Origin: Symbiodinium natans | Lineage: Eukaryota > Sar > Dinophyceae > Suessiales > Symbiodiniaceae | NCBI GenBank assembly: GCA_905221605.1 | Contig: CAJNDS010002668.1 | Coordinates: 1-64,000, forward strand | Reading direction: 5' to 3' | DNA length: 64,000 nucleotides | Shown here: positions 1-9,819 of the stretch, one piece after another | Layout: each line of letters opens with the position of its first letter | Position numbering within the stretch: the first letter of the stretch is position 1 | Translations under genes and position numbers: made by a program | Notes under the pieces: model-generated | Told to the model about the DNA's origin: nothing | What the model saw: only the letters and a program-made list of their open reading frames with translations | Database searches by the model: none

Positions 1-85
1 TTGCTGGTCAAACAAACCCTAAACCCCCGAAACCCTATGCCCTAAGCCCTAAGCCCTAAACCCTAAGCCAATCTCTCCATTCCAG

Positions 86-186
86 GCGCCCATCGTGGAA
101 TGCATCCCTGGTGGGATCGAGATAACGGACTTTTGAGTGGCGACCTGGGCGCCTTCTTGTGTCTAGGCAAGCCCTTGACATTCCTC
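86..186 (+). other. Possible upstream exon of the desaturase gene
   Basis: A TCCAG acceptor at 81-85 is followed by about 100 bp open in one frame, free of telomeric repeat and followed by a repeat-filled gap before the first certain desaturase exon. The translation has no motif I recognise and no donor site stands out, so this may only be unique intron sequence. Confidence 0.2.
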
Positions 187-355
187 TAATGTTTCCGTTT
201 TAGAGGGGTCGAATCTAGGAACCGTCTTCTTGACCCTAAACCCCAAACCCTAAACCCTAAGCCCTAAACCCCTAAACCCCTAAACCCCTAAACCCCTAAA
301 CCCCTAAACCCCTAAACCCCTAAACCCCTAAACCCTAAACCCTAAACCTTTTCAG

Positions 356-1400
356 AGGGCCAACCGAGGTATCGTCACGTCCACTCGCTCCATCACAAGT
401 CCTACAACCCTGGTCCCTGGAGCGGGCTTTCCATGCATCCTGTCGAGCACCTCCTCTACTACACCTGTGCAGCTAGGACCGTTTAGGGTTTAGGGTTTAG
501 GGTTTAGGGTTTAGGGTTTAGGGCTACTAGGACCCAGAGTAGAGCCCTCATTCCATGTTTACGTTTGGGGCTTAGGTTCCCTTAGAAGCCCCCTTAAAGC
601 CACAAAGCCTGCCCTTTCTTTGTATTGCTGGCTTACTCCGGGCTCTAGGCAACCTTGCCACCCTTGCTCATCGCCGTGCACCCCCTGCACTTCCTCTACA
701 CCAAGTTTCACGCAGACATTGCACCTATCGGGGGCCATTCTGGTATGGACGAGCCTATGGGAGGTTCCGACTTTCACTACCTCCACCATGCGAAATTTGA
801 GTGTAACTATGGTGTTCCCTTCCCCCTGAATTTTGACAAGCTTTTCGGTACCTGGGCAGACTGGGACACTTTCAAAGAGACCGGGGAACTCTCGGTGGCT
901 TGGTAGCCCAGTGGTACCCTTGTTTCTTTTTTTCGTTGGGTTCAAGGTCCCCTTGTAGAGTAGACAGCGAAAAAAGGGTGCCCTTATTATAATATGGGTA
1001 TTGGGCTACCAAGGTGGGTGCTTGGAGTAAGCAGCAGATGCATGACCCAGACGAGAACGAGAAGCTGGCCCCATTGCTTGCGAGCGACAAGATGATTCTT
1101 GGCAGCCCAGTGGTACCCTTTTGCCTTTTGTTGGGGGGTTCGAGGCTCCCTTATAAATAAGCAACCCCCAAAAAAAGGGTGGCCCTTATGATGAGATGGT
1201 TACTGGGTTACCAAGGATCACAATGGAAGAGTTGGCCAGGCATTGCAAGCCGGGGGACTACTTTATTGCACTTTACGGGCAAGTCATTGACATCTCCAAC
1301 TTCATTTCGAAGCACCCCGGCGGCGAGAAGATTCTGGAGGCCAATGCTGGAATGGATGTGACTCAAAAGTTCGAGGCTATCCACGCAAGTTCAGGACGGG
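356..1400 (+). CDS. Sterol desaturase/fatty acid hydroxylase with C-terminal cytochrome b5 domain (5' partial)
   Basis: Four exons join in phase: 356-468, 649-894, 1014-1093 and 1216 to about 1400. Exons 1 and 2 carry the two HxxHH histidine clusters of the membrane sterol desaturase/fatty acid hydroxylase superfamily (HSLHH and HYLHH), which bind the di-iron centre that oxidises lipid C-H bonds in the ER. Exon 4 is a cytochrome b5 heme domain, with HPGG holding the first heme histidine and FEAIHAS the second; such a domain would pass electrons to the oxygenase. Intron 1 is GC-AG and full of telomeric repeat. Introns 2 and 3 are each one family-B introner (GT-AG with GTGG duplication; GA-AG with GATT/GATC). 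The N-terminal membrane segments lie upstream and were not resolved. After the second heme histidine coding signal shifts to another frame (ending GKLRAPYLLARRQAFG), so a frameshift, base error or tiny intron is likely near 1385. The family call is firm; the substrate is unknown. Confidence 0.8.
899..1013 (+). mobile_element. Introner family B, copy 1 (exact intron 2 of the desaturase)
   Basis: The ends are inverted repeats CTTGGTAGCCCA and TGGGCTACCAAG. The element is flanked by the 4-bp duplication GTGG. The intron is 895-1013: the GT donor is the left duplication and the AG is the last two bases of the element. Removing it joins TCG to GTG GGT GCT without loss. Confidence 0.88.
1098..1215 (+). 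mobile_element. Introner family B, copy 2 (exact intron 3 of the desaturase)
   Basis: It begins CTTGGCAGCCCAGTGG and ends GGGTTACCAAG, like copy 1 some 80 bp upstream. The flanks GATT and GATC are an imperfect 4-bp duplication. The intron 1094-1215 starts GA and ends AG, and its removal restores the frame into the cytochrome b5 exon. Confidence 0.85.
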
Positions 1401-1768
1401 GAAGTTGCGTGCTCCATACCTGCTGGCCCGTCGGCAGGCGTTTGGCAGTGACAAGGTTCCCAACACCTGCTGGAAGGTCCAAGTCATGGTTATTGTTGCA
1501 ATGTAATTCAACTGTCTGATGCCGACGAAAGACATCGAGCTTAACACATCTGCTAAACGACTTTATTGGAAGCATGAAACCAGAAGCCATTTTCTAGGAC
1601 TCTGTATAAGCAATACAGAAAACCGAGAGAAGGCCGTCTACTGCATCACGTGCCAGATCTTCCATAGCTTCTTTCCAAGTTACATAAAGACCCTAAACCG
1701 TAAACTTTAGGTCCACAACAGGCCGTCTCAAAGCCTAAGCCTCACGCGTCTCCGAATCTGCCAAACTT

Positions 1769-1884
1769 TACAAGGAGGGGGCCCCTTACTACACTAACTA
1801 CACCCAAGGGGCTTTTACCGAAGTTAGGATCCTTATAACCCAGTTTAGGGTCCTTAGAACTCTAGTTATAATCGTGGGGGCCCC
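1769..1884 (+). mobile_element. Introner-like family A, copy 1
   Basis: The left end TACAAGGAGGGGGCCCC, the core with paired AGGATCCTTATAACCCA and TAGGGTCC segments, and the right GGGGGCCCC match other family-A copies. The outer CTTGTAG of the right end is missing. Confidence 0.65.
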
Positions 1885-2099
1885 TAAACCCTGAACCCTA
1901 AATTTCAACCCTAAACCCAGAAAACTGGGCTCAACTAGGCGGGTGGCAAGAAAAAACCTTCTTCAATCTACTTTTTTCCTAGGGGGCCCCTGCTTGCAGG
2001 AGGTTTCGACTTGGTGTCCAAGCGGCTTGGAAGCTCATGTTCAAAGGTTTCCTTATGTCCCCTGTTGCGAGGTTTCGTGGATTCCCTCTGGTAAACAGA

Positions 2100-2216
2100 A
2101 ACCGACCCTTATGAGGGACCTTAGGGGTTATCTCGAGGTGTATAGGGACTATATAAGGTGTATATAGGGATTACAATGGTGAACAAGTGTAAGGCTCCTT
2201 TGTAGGGGTCCCTCTT
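2100..2216 (+). mobile_element. Inverted-repeat family O, copy 1
   Basis: It shares the order CTTATGAGGGACCTT, TATAGGGACTATATAAG, GGATTACAATG and CCTTTGTAGGGGTCCCTC with a second copy at 25914-26095. The ends are weakly inverted. Confidence 0.5.
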
Positions 2217-3058
2217 GATGCCCCTTGAAAGGTGGTGTCCAGACTGCTTCGTCGCATCTTTAAGTGGGTACAGTGGCCCTCCACCTCCTCTGGGTGGACA
2301 TCGCACCAAGCAACTTGCTCGTATGAAGTTTCGAAAAGCACTTCTTTCTGATTACACGTATACATATACATATATATATATATAGAGAGAGAGATGTGCT
2401 TGTTGATGTATACATATTTTCATACAACTATATATATATATATGTGCGCGTGTATCTATCTAGGCAAATGTACGTCGGTTTTCCGGGGTCAAAGCAGACC
2501 CGAAAGTAGGTCTATCAGGGGAGTCTATCAACAGCTTTTTGATCGGATTATTGAGTGTTATACACCTTTTTTCGCCCAACCTGCAGAAGATGGAAGTGGA
2601 CACGTGTTAGGAAGCTCCACTAAAACATATCTCATGGCCCAATACGCCCTAAACCCTGCAGGTAAGCCAGTCTAGGCTTGTGTCCTGATGTTGCCTCTGG
2701 TGATGCCATGAAAGCTTTGTCATAGTTGGGGTAACATTTTGCATTTTCAAGGGTACTTAAACCCAATAAGGAATAAGAGCTTAACTATTAATGTCATCCC
2801 AACCATGAACTAGAAAGCCCATCTCACCCTAAACCCTAAACCCTCAAGGGTACTTAAACCCAAGCAGGAATAAAAGTTCATTTTTTTAATATTATCCCAA
2901 CCATGAAGTAGAAAGCCCATCTCAGGTATCCAGGCTATTCGCTGCTTTGTCCCCTGATTCTAGCGTTCGCCCTTGCCGCAAAGCAGTTTGCCTAACGTGG
3001 GCGGCCAGAAGACTCGGAGAAAGGCGCTGGAGTGTCTGTGAGAAAGCTTCGCTACCCC

Positions 3059-3125
3059 CAAACCCTAAACCCTAAACCCTAAACCCTAGACTCTAGACCC
3101 TAAACCCTAAACCCTAAACCCTAAG
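3059..3125 (-). repeat. Telomere-type array CCCTAAA
   Basis: About nine CCCTAAA heptamers, with a few CTAGACC variants, lie just before a possible exon at 3129. Confidence 0.85.
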
Positions 3126-3128
3126 CAA

Positions 3129-3258
3129 GGCATGCGCATCTCCAGCCCCGAGGGTCAAGGATCAGCACTTGCACCGCCTCCCTATAAGCCCCGCACCCAC
3201 AAAAACGCGACATCTCGAGGTCTGCGCCACACGCCGAGGCGGCTGCTCCAGCTTCGTG
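3129..3258 (+). CDS. Possible N-terminal exon, unrecognised
   Basis: From ATG 3131 about 42 codons stay open, rich in Arg, Pro and Ser (MRISSPEGQG...), between telomeric arrays at 3059-3125 and 3256-3402. No conserved motif is visible. It could be a targeting-peptide exon or chance. Confidence 0.25.
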
Positions 3259-3402
3259 AACCCTGAACCCTGAACCCTGAACCCTAAACCCTAAACCCTA
3301 AACCCTAAACCCTAGACCCTAAACCCTAAACCCTAAACCCCAAACCCCAAACCCCAAACCCTAAACCCTAAACCCTAAACCCTAAACCCTAAACCCTAAA
3401 CC
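3256..3402 (-). repeat. Compound telomere-type array (CCCTGAA, CCCTAAA, CCCCAAA)
   Basis: It starts with four CCTGAA-type units, passes into CCCTAAA, has a short run of CCCCAAA at about 3338-3358 and returns to CCCTAAA. Variants are grouped rather than scattered. Confidence 0.88.
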
Positions 3403-3965
3403 AGCCAGCTGTTTGTGCTTTCCGGTCATGGATTTCGGGAGGGGTTTTCACATCCTGGGCTTGGCCGGAACTGATTCGGCAGGTGTTTCAACAAGACTGT
3501 TCTGCACCCTAAACCCTACACACTAAACCCTAAACCCTAAGCCCTAAACCCTAAACCACGCGAGCTGCAGCCCTCAATCACACCATCCTAAACCCTAAAC
3601 CCTAAACCCTAAACCCTAAACCCTAAACCCTAAACCCTAAACCCTAAACCCTGCCGTTGCAAGGCTGGGGAGAATGCAGAGGCGACAGAGTCTCGAGTTG
3701 ACGTGGCGAAGGACATGCCGAGGGACACATGTGATGTGACGAGAAAGCGACTCCTAGAATGCAATATCAGAGAATACTAGAACAGAATATTATATTGTTG
3801 CAGTAATATAGTAATATGGTATATACATACTTGCATACATGGAAGTACATATATATATATATGTTTATGTACATGTAGTATGATTATTATGATTTGGTAA
3901 GTTCGCACTTGCTTGGTCTTTGGGCAGTCCTCGAGTGTGAGTCGATTTGCAAAGAGGGGCCACCC

Positions 3966-3997
3966 CAACCCACCCACCCACCCACCCACCCACACAC

Positions 3998-4069
<72 letters not shown>

Positions 4070-4098
4070 CCCACCTCACCCCCCCCCCCCCCCCCCCC
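3966..4098. repeat. (CCCA)/(CA) microsatellite with poly-C
   Basis: CCCA units pass into about 60 bp of CA dinucleotide, then a run of about 18 C. Open frames across it encode only Thr-His or Val-Cys repeats and are not genes. Confidence 0.92.
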
Positions 4099-4925
4099 AG
4101 TTTGTGTCATAAGTGTTAGGGTTTAGGGTTTAGGGATAGTAAGGGAGCCTCTCCGTGTAGGGTTTGTACTTGGAGGTTCAAGGGCATTGAACACCCCAAC
4201 TATCAGTCTACTTGTAACCTACTGAAGGGCCTGGAGGGGGGGGGTTTTAAGTACAGATATAATTGGGGTTATAAGTGCCTCACCCGAAACCTCAACCCTA
4301 AACCATGTAGGGTCCAGATTGCGTACCTTTTGATGCCCGAGGAGGCACTCAGGTTGCTGGCCATGCTTGCGCCTCGACCTCAGCGTCTCTCTGCACCACT
4401 TCAACAGCCTTGAAACGGAGGTTAGAGTTTAGGGTTTAGGGTTTAGGGTTTAGGGTTTTAGAGAGAGAGGGTTTAGTGTTTAGGGTTTAGGATTCCAGCT
4501 GCAGGGGCTACGCAAGCGCAATTTTTTTTAGCCATCGCCACTCGCGTCGCGGGCTCGCATGTGGTAGTGGTGAGGCCAGGCGGAAAGCTCTCTGCGCTCC
4601 TGTCCAAGGCCGGATTGAATAAACGTAGGGTTTAGGGTTTCGGGTTCAGGGTTCCGGGTTTAGGGTTTACGAACTCGGTCAGTTCTCAAAGTTGTGGTCC
4701 GTTTTTTGGGTTCCGCCCAATATTAGGGGCCGCCTCATAATTGTATCCCCAACAGGGACCATACTTTAGAGAAGTGACCGAATCTCCTGACTGCCGTTAA
4801 ACCATGGACAAAACCATGAACCATGAAGAGCCTACTTTACGGTTCCGCCAGCGACGTGGGAGCGAAAAGAGTCTAAACCCGGAGCCCGAACGGCTGAACC
4901 CCAACTCTTAATGGACGAAACGAGG

Positions 4926-5044
4926 ATGCGCAGTAGTACCCTTGTCCCCTTTTAGGGGGAGGGCTTAGGTTCCCTTACGAACCCCTTTCAGCAAAGAAGG
5001 GCACCCTGTTCAATCCTAGGTCCTAGGTCACTGGGCAATCTAGG
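4926..5044 (+). mobile_element. Introner family F, copy 1
   Basis: It begins GATGCGCAGTAGTACCC, has the paired GGTTCCCTTA and AAGAAGGGCACCC segments in the middle, and ends near CACTGGGCAATCTAG. The same layout occurs at 30971, 44754 and 59891. Confidence 0.7.
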
Positions 5045-5107
5045 AGCAGTCGTGGGCGCAGGACTTGGCATCAAGAAGCTTAGTCTGCAACCCAGCTACT
5101 TGAGCTT

Positions 5108-5152
5108 CTACAAGGAGGGCGGAGGGCCTTCAGGGTTTAGGGTTCCTTGTAG
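5108..5152 (+). mobile_element. Miniature family-A ends around telomeric repeat
   Basis: CTACAAGGAGGG and CCTTGTAG, the two family-A ends, lie only about 45 bp apart with CAGGGTTTAGGGTT between them. The usual core is absent. Confidence 0.5.
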
Positions 5153-5764
5153 TGCTTAAACATCATTCCGGCCTTGTGTTCTGCCTAACTCGTTTTGTTA
5201 GCGGCCGCCTGGTTGACTGCTGAGTATCGAGCATCATGTTGCTTCTGCCCAGAAATCCTGCCAACCTGCACACATATCTAGAGTTGACCGCATTTAACCG
5301 CTCTACGTTTTGGACGCTAAACCCTGGGTTTTAGGGTTACGGGCTCAGTCAGGGTGAAGTTTAAATGGTGGGACCCTGCCCCCTCATATACCCAATTTTT
5401 GAATCCTTATCAATACAGGAACCCCCCCCCAAAAAAACAAAACGTTACCATAGGTTACCCCTATTTTTTGGAACCCCCAAATCATTGGGGGCCCAAACCC
5501 TAACCCCTAAACCCTGGGCCCTAAACCCTTGCACCGTGCTTGGCACCTTAGGCCCTGGCCGAATCGCTTCTACTGCGCAGCCAATTCCTGAAACGTCCTC
5601 CGCCAGAGGACCAGATCTGCAATATTGCAGGGTTTAGGGTTTAGGGTTTGGGGTTTAGGGTTTCGGCGTCCCGAAGACGGCGACTTAAGCCCTAAAAAAC
5701 CCTGAAGCGCGGAAGCTTTAAGCTGCCCCGCCAGCCTAAACCTCCGCAACGTCCCGAAAGCCCT

Positions 5765-5870
5765 CATCCACCTGGTTCTTAGTAGGGAATCAGGGAATGA
5801 GGGCCCGATCTCTATACCCTTTAGGGGATTATGTAGGGTACCTCATCCCCTCATTCCCTGCTAAGAACCA
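5765..5870. mobile_element. Near-perfect palindromic element, family Q (single copy)
   Basis: CTGGTTCTTAGTAGGGAAT near 5770 is mirrored by ATTCCCTGCTAAGAACCAG near 5853, with a second inverted pair, GAATGAGG and CCTCATTC, inside. It starts CT and ends AG like the introners. No second copy was seen here. Confidence 0.55.
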
Positions 5871-6177
5871 GCCAGTCATTGTGCCCCGGCAACCTACGCT
5901 TAAAAACCCGACACAGCACTCTGAGATTCTTACCCTCAGGGTTCCTCACCCTTAGGGTTCCTCAGATGTGAGGTGTCAGCTGCAAAAAGAACAAGCCCTA
6001 AGCCGTAAACCTACACCCTACACCCGAAACCCTAAACCCTAAAGCCCTAAACCCCAAACCCTAAACCCACCCTAAACCTAAACTTTGTGTTAACCCTGGG
6101 CTTGCCGCTGTGCTGCTGATCTCCTGCTTTCCTATACTCTCTTGTCCTTTTGTTGTGGAGAGGGGGTTGGGGGCTGG

Positions 6178-6292
6178 GTTCAGGGTTCAGGGTTCAGGGT
6201 TCCGGGTTCAGGGTTTAGGGTTTAGGGTTTAGGGTTTAGGGCTTAGGGTTTAGGGTTTAGGGTTTAGGGTTTAGGGTTTAGGGTTTAGGGTC
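6178..6292 (+). repeat. Telomere-type array, TTCAGGG then TTTAGGG
   Basis: Several TTCAGGG/TTCCGGG units lead into about ten TTTAGGG units. The variant block and the canonical block are each uniform. Confidence 0.88.
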
Positions 6293-7242
6293 GTTTCCTG
6301 CTCATGAATCTCCTTTTGAAGCGGTTTCTTTTTGAGGCTCCGACTCCGTTCATCCTAAGGCTCTCCGTCTCCGGAGGCTCCTTAGTCCTAAACCCTAAAC
6401 CCTAACCCTTAAACCCTAAACCCTAAACTCCTTAGTCCTAAACCCTAAACCCTAAATCCTAAACCCTAAACTCAAGGCTCAGGCCGCCCCGTACAGGTGG
6501 GGGGGCTGGCGCAAGGAATGGTTTCGGGTGGTTTTTGCCGCCTGAGACGGCGTTGGGTGGGATAAAAGTGTTAGATGGCCTTCCACAATTGGCCCATTCC
6601 TGATCTTCGCATGTCACGAAGCTGTCGAAGCTAGTCTGCATCCTAACCTTCACAACTTCTGCGCCACGTAACAGCAAACCCTTAGCCCTACACCCTTAAC
6701 CCTAAGCTTCAGGGACTGAAGCCTAACGTCAGTGTCTAGTTCCTGAAGCAAATCTTCAATTAAGGGTTTAGGGTTTGGGTTCTTTTGGGGTTGAAACCCT
6801 TTTGTCGCTTATCAGGAGCCCTTTACGTTGGCTGAGTCCATCGCTGTGGCCGGCGCCCTTGTGGTTTTGGGAGGGAAGTTTGTAGCGCGAGCCGTTTTAA
6901 TTGGGTGTGGGGTGTGTAGGGTTTCTAGGGTCTTGTGGGTTTAGGTCTGAGTCTGGGTTTGAAAAGGGTCTTAAACCCGAACCAGGCCTGGCGATTATAT
7001 TTGTCCTTTTGGTTGGAGGGTTTCAGTTGTACAACAGGGCTGGGGAGGGTGAAGGTAAATAAAGTTTAGGGTCAATAGGGTTTAGGGTTTAGGGTTTAGG
7101 GCTCTGCGAGCGATGGCCTAGGCATCTGAGAACTCCTCAGCCGGGGGGGGGGGGGGGTGGGATTTTGTGTGTGTGGTCATGTTCATGTCATGTCAGGGTC
7201 GGAGTGCGAAGCTTGTGACTAGGGTTTAGGTTTGTGGTTAGG

Positions 7243-7270
7243 GTTGGGGGGGGGGGGGGGGGGGGGGGGT
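7243..7270. repeat. Poly-G tract
   Basis: An almost unbroken run of about 25 G follows a TTTAGGG-like segment. Similar tracts lie at 7143, 7836, 7875, 10792, 13457, 15919, 27690, 45893, 54194, 57475, 62031 and 62115. Confidence 0.9.
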
Positions 7271-7596
7271 AGGGAGGGGTAGTGCAGGATCCCATAACGA
7301 ATCCCTCAACCCCTGAAAAGGCTAATAGGCTTGCTTATCGTGTAAGTGGTCCCAGAACCCCCTAAATATTCACATGATCGCTATTAATAGTTCTATGCTC
7401 CATATGTCGGGGGATGGAATACCCACAGACTCCTGAGCAGACACCCTAAACTGAATTCCCTAATTGTCACTCACTAACCCAAGCCCAAAAGCAAACCGCT
7501 AATCCCTTCAAAAAACAGGAAACCCCTAACTCGCCCTCCCCATGCCCCCCTCAGCCCCCCACACCTAACCCCAAAAACCCTACACCCTAAAACCCT

Positions 7597-7677
7597 GTTC
7601 CCTCTTATACTATCATTCCTTCATAGGGTATTATAAGACCTATTGAGGACTGTTAGCATAAGGGGGGAACATCCCAA
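7597..7677 (+). mobile_element. Introner family C, copy 1 (left end shortened)
   Basis: GTTCCCTCTTATACTA is paired with TAGCATAAGGGGGGAAC, followed by ATCCCAA. The centre carries the inverted AGGGTATTATAAGACCT segment. A half copy (TATAAGGGGGAGCATCCCAAG) lies at 7929-7951. Confidence 0.65.
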
Positions 7678-7790
7678 CCCTAAACCCCTAAACCCACAAA
7701 CCCTCAATCCTCAAACCCTCAACCCGCCGCCAAGGCGGATGGCCTGCGAGGCAGTTCTGCGCAAGCGGCCGCTGCGGGCTCAGATTCCTA

Positions 7791-7911
7791 CTCTTTCCTA
7801 CCCTTTGCTAAGAACCCACTTTTTTTTTTTTGTTGGGGGGGGGGGGGGGGGGCCACAAACATCAATTATCTTTGGGGGGGGGGGGGGGGGGGCGGGTTCT
7901 TAAGCAAATGC
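7791..7911. mobile_element. Introner family H, copy with expanded poly-G
   Basis: TTTGCTAAGAACCC at the left and GGGTTCTTAAGCAAA at the right are family-H ends. Two runs of about 18 G have grown in the interior. Confidence 0.5.
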
Positions 7912-8554
7912 GGGGGGGTTTTGGGTTCGTATAAGGGGGAGCATCCCAAGGCACAAGTCCAGTTTCAAGACAGGCAGAGTTTGGGTTCGGTCTTCGGAGG
8001 CCAACCAGCACATTGAAATCTGTTTGGGGTTTAGGGTTTCGGGGTTGAGGGTTTTAGGGTTTCGGGCTTCGGGTTTTGGATTTTGGGTTTTGGGTTTGTT
8101 GCTGCCGTTTTCGTATCTTTGTGATGCTTCTGACTTCCGCAGGGGCGGGTTGTTCTGAGCAGGAGTCTCTTAATGGGCCCCTCTCACACCATGTAGCAGG
8201 ACCCAGTGAAAACAAACAATAGCAGCAATAGCAACACAACTAGTAGCATCTACCATATAATCGTAAAACATCATGACCTCGAACGACAGTTTTTTTTTTT
8301 TTTTTTTTGTGCAGGGTTTCGCGCTTAGGCTTTCACGCAGGGTTCTGAGTTAACATTGGGTTTTGCAGGCTTGCGGTTAGGCTTCCAGATAGGGTTTTAG
8401 GGTTCAGGCGCTGGGGTTGAGGCCTTTCGGGGTTCAGAGTATGGGGCACTAGGGGCTCGATGCTCATCATTCTCAAGGCGGTGGCTTAGGGTTGGTTTAT
8501 AGCTTAGCTTTCTTAATTCCCTGTGCTGACTACCATGTCATGTTTGTCTCGCCT

Positions 8555-8640
8555 AGGCACTGGACTTGCTTGCGGCGGCCCAGCATCAGGTGACGAGGTA
8601 CCGATCTCGGAATACTTGGCAGCTTAGGGTTCTTAGAACT
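8555..8640 (+). CDS. Possible exon, unrecognised
   Basis: From about 8560 a frame reads ALDLLAAAQHQVTRYRSR and stays open to near 8640. It is free of telomeric repeat and is followed by a degraded family-A end. It resembles a helical segment; no family is recognised. Confidence 0.25.
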
Positions 8641-8691
8641 CTACTTCTAGCTAGGGGCGGCCCTTGCTTGTAAGTTAGGATCATTAGTTTG

Positions 8692-8864
8692 GGTTTAGGG
8701 TTTAGGGTTTAGGGTTTAGGGCTTAGGGTTTAGGGTTTAGGGTTTAGGGTTTAGGGTGTAGGGTGTAGGGTGTAGGGTTTAGGGTTTAGGGTTTAGGGTT
8801 AGGGTTTAGGGTTTAGGGTTTAGGGTTTAGGGTTTAGGGTTTAGGGTTTAGGGTTTAGGGTTTA
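8692..8864 (+). repeat. Telomere-type array TTTAGGG
   Basis: About 24 units, mostly TTTAGGG with three GTGTAGGG units and one hexamer. It is one of the longer arrays here. Confidence 0.92.
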
Positions 8865-8946
8865 GAACCTCGGGATGTCCCCCCTTATACTAGCAGTTTT
8901 AACTCTACACTCTTGCACCCAGAACCCCTAAACCCTAAACTCCGAA

Positions 8947-9123
8947 CCTTGGGGATGTTCCCCTTATACTCACAGTCCTTCATAGGGGTTCTAGTACCCC
9001 TTATTCTAAAGGGTTTAGGGTTTAGGGTTTAGGGTTTAGGGTTTAGGGTTTAGGGTTTAGGGTTTAGGGTCCCTTATTCTAATCCCTATTAAGGAGCTGT
9101 TAGTACCAGGGGGAACAGCCCAA
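8947..9123 (+). mobile_element. Introner family C, copy 2, split by a telomeric array
   Basis: CTTGGGGATGTTCCCC with TATACTCACAGTCCTT is the left half; CCCTATTAAGGAGCTGTTAGTACCAGGGGGAACAG, given here only as the mirrored end, is the right half. The centre is interrupted at 9009-9069 by about eight TTTAGGG units. CCCTTATTCTAA occurs on both sides of the array, as a 12-bp duplication of the target would. Confidence 0.75.
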
Positions 9124-9165
9124 CCCTAAACCCTAAGCCGCAAAAAAGCCCAAAGCCCTCATTCT

Positions 9166-9275
9166 CTACTAATTGCTTAAGAAACCCCCCAAAAAGTATA
9201 AACATTCTTCCTTATGAATGGTAATATAGGGAGTTTTTTTTTTTTATTCTTTGGGGGTTGTTAAGCAAACAGTAG
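9166..9275. mobile_element. Introner family H, copy 1
   Basis: CTACTAATTGCTTAAGAA and TTGTTAAGCAAACAGTAG are inverted ends. The interior has the family CCCCCCAAAAAGTATAAA and TTTGGGGG pair. It starts CT and ends AG. Confidence 0.75.
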
Positions 9276-9309
9276 TTCTGTGCCACGAAGTTTGTGATCG
9301 AGTTGCTTG

Positions 9310-9411
9310 GGCCTGGCGCCTTCCCTCTGCTGCGGCCATGGGGGACAGGTCCAATCGAGTGCCTTGTCCGAACTGCGTGAGGCGTTAGAAGACTTAAGAG
9401 TTAAGGGTTTA
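9310..9411 (+). CDS. Possible exon, unrecognised
   Basis: A frame open from about 9298 ends in SALSELREALEDLRV, a helix-like, acidic-basic pattern. It is followed at once by TTTAGGG-type repeat. No family recognised. Confidence 0.25.
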
Positions 9412-9462
9412 GGGTCTAGGGTTTTAGGATTTAGGGTTTAGTTTTTTTTTTTTTTTTTTTTA

Positions 9463-9541
9463 TGCTTGGGCCCCAAAGGCCCTGTATAGGAGGTACTTTA
9501 AGGCCCAAGGTGTTCCCTTTTTGGGTACATGGACCCTTAGT
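9463..9541 (+). mobile_element. Introner family E, right part
   Basis: GCTTGGGCCCCAAAGGCCC, AGGTACTTTAAGGCCCAAG and TACATGGACCCTTAG match full family-E copies. The left CTAAGGGTCCATG end is replaced by a poly-T run. Confidence 0.6.
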
Positions 9542-9693
9542 AGAAGCCTTTTGAGTTAAGGGCTCAGGGTTTATAACTTCTAAATCGGATTGGGCCGAGG
9601 TCATTGGAAACCCCATGACTCCTAATTAGCCTCGGGTCCTAACCTGAGTAGGGCTGCCGCCCTGGCTGGTATACCGCGTATGCTTAAACATCT

Positions 9694-9819
9694 CTACAAG
9701 GAGGGGCCCCCCTAGTTATAAGTAGAGTTATAGGATCCTAAGTTTGGTTATAAGGATCCTAACTTAGGTTATAAGTCACTTAGCTATAGTTAGCATAGCA
9801 AGGGGGCCCCTCCTTGTAG
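9694..9819 (+). mobile_element. Introner-like family A, complete copy
   Basis: CTACAAGGAGGGGCCCC and GGGGCCCCTCCTTGTAG are perfect inverted ends. The arms of the core (TTATAAGTAGAGTTATAGGATCCTAA and its partner, shown here in part) are also self-complementary. Confidence 0.85.

Larger units (their letters stand above)
1401..3128. other. Region without a recognised gene, between desaturase exon 4 and 3129
   Basis: It holds a family-A element, a family-O element, TA microsatellites near 2360 and 2430, and a duplicated phrase (GGGTACTTAAACCCAA at about 2751 and 2849). A short open stretch ending TAA near 2996 reads as a hydrophobic tail (LILAFALAAKQFA), which could be the C-terminus of the upstream gene; I could not link it. 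Confidence 0.4.
3403..8550. other. Long gene-poor stretch
   Basis: It contains many short TTTAGGG/CCCTAAA blocks in both orientations (for example 3508-3555, 3589-3652, 4427-4490, 6370-6475), a CA microsatellite, poly-G tracts, introner copies and a perfect hairpin at 5765-5870. Open frames here read mostly through CA or telomeric repeat. A low-complexity exon near 7737-7800 is possible. No protein family was recognised. Confidence 0.6.

Noticed and set aside
1-350. Chromosome end (true telomere) at the left edge
   Set aside because: The arrays are short, broken by unique sequence, occur in both orientations across the whole window and are flanked by exons.
3777-4119. Several overlapping open frames on both strands
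   Set aside because: They are translations of CA, CCCA and poly-C repeat (Val-Cys, Thr-His, Pro runs) with no unique coding part.
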